Origin: Streptomyces iconiensis
GTDB lineage: Bacteria > Actinomycetota > Actinomycetes > Streptomycetales > Streptomycetaceae
Assembly: GCF_028657195.3 (NCBI RefSeq)
Contig: NZ_JANCPR020000048.1
Location: 1 to 64,000, forward strand
Direction: 5' to 3'
Length of the DNA stretch: 64,000 nt
Under the pieces are notes generated by a model, which saw only the letters and a list, made by a program, of their open reading frames with translations, ran no database searches and had not been told where the DNA came from. Below, in pieces: positions 63,943 through 64,000 of this stretch (its first letter is position 1; every line of letters starts with the position of its first letter). The position numbers and the translations under genes were made by a program.

Positions 63943-64000
63943 TCAGCTCTTGGCGGGCGGTGCCTGGAGGCTCCACAGCCGGCCGTCGGGGTCGCGGACG
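63943..64000 (-). CDS. VOC/glyoxalase-family protein, 3' end only
   Basis: Only the last 18 codons are in the window: VRDPDGRLWSLQAPPAKS and a TGA. DPDGxLWSL is the usual C-terminal strand of VOC-superfamily proteins (glyoxalase/bleomycin-resistance-like). The gene starts beyond the right edge. Confidence 0.7.
   Translation of the reverse strand, partial: VRDPDGRLWSLQAPPAKS

Overview
The window is about 70% or more G+C, with GTG/TTG starts, strong codon third-position G/C bias, GTGA/ATGA start-stop overlaps and actinomycete-type families throughout (PucR, DUF397/DUF5753 pairs, DUF2637, PimB-like mannosyltransferase, PQQ-repeat Ser/Thr kinases). This indicates a Streptomyces or close relative. 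No tRNA, rRNA, integrase, transposase or CRISPR array was found. All functions are read from sequence motifs; no database search was run.

Layout. 0-9.8 kb: clade-3 catalase, a 22-23 bp tandem repeat array, a zinc-ribbon/restriction-endonuclease-like protein, a DUF6191-type membrane protein, an AMP-forming acyl-CoA synthetase, a membrane-anchored EEP hydrolase, an HTH-TM-pseudoglycosidase sensor-like protein and an ArsR-like regulator. 9.8-18.9 kb: a purine catabolism block with XdhC maturation factor, NCS2-type permease, the three-gene xanthine dehydrogenase operon and divergent PucR regulator. 19-23.7 kb: two mannosyltransferase-like genes overlapping a NarL-type two-component system. 24-30.6 kb: TPR protein behind a CRP-like palindrome, GntR regulator, FhuF-like siderophore reductase behind an iron box, DUF2637 membrane protein behind a possible structured leader, degenerate PP2C, DUF456 protein.

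30.6-33.7 kb holds a compact lasso peptide cluster on the minus strand: an unannotated 38-residue precursor (33534-33650), the asparagine-synthetase-like cyclase, the B1 recognition element and the B2 protease. The predicted core is VKRKASPDFLGQHSLVR, with a probable 8-residue ring closed on Asp8. 34-36.2 kb is an Ada/AlkA-Ogt alkylation-repair operon. 36.4-42.1 kb contains an ABC module whose permease gene looks twice frameshifted, then a PIMT-like methyltransferase with a C-terminal extension. That methyltransferase is translationally coupled to a 40-residue acidic peptide gene, preceded by an RsbW-like ATPase and divergent from a DUF5753/DUF397 pair. The peptide-PIMT pair is a candidate aspartimide-forming RiPP locus (imiditide-like).

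42.2-64 kb: cupin with divergent MmyB-like regulator, MFS transporter, RsgA, MMPL transporter, enoyl-CoA hydratase with divergent AraC regulator, BrkB-family protein, AidB-like acyl-CoA dehydrogenase, a cluster of two Ser/Thr kinases plus one pseudokinase, a TetR regulator divergent from a KAS III (FabH-like) gene, a SAM methyltransferase, and the 3' end of a VOC-family gene cut by the window edge. Strong inverted repeats after many genes mark probable transcript ends.
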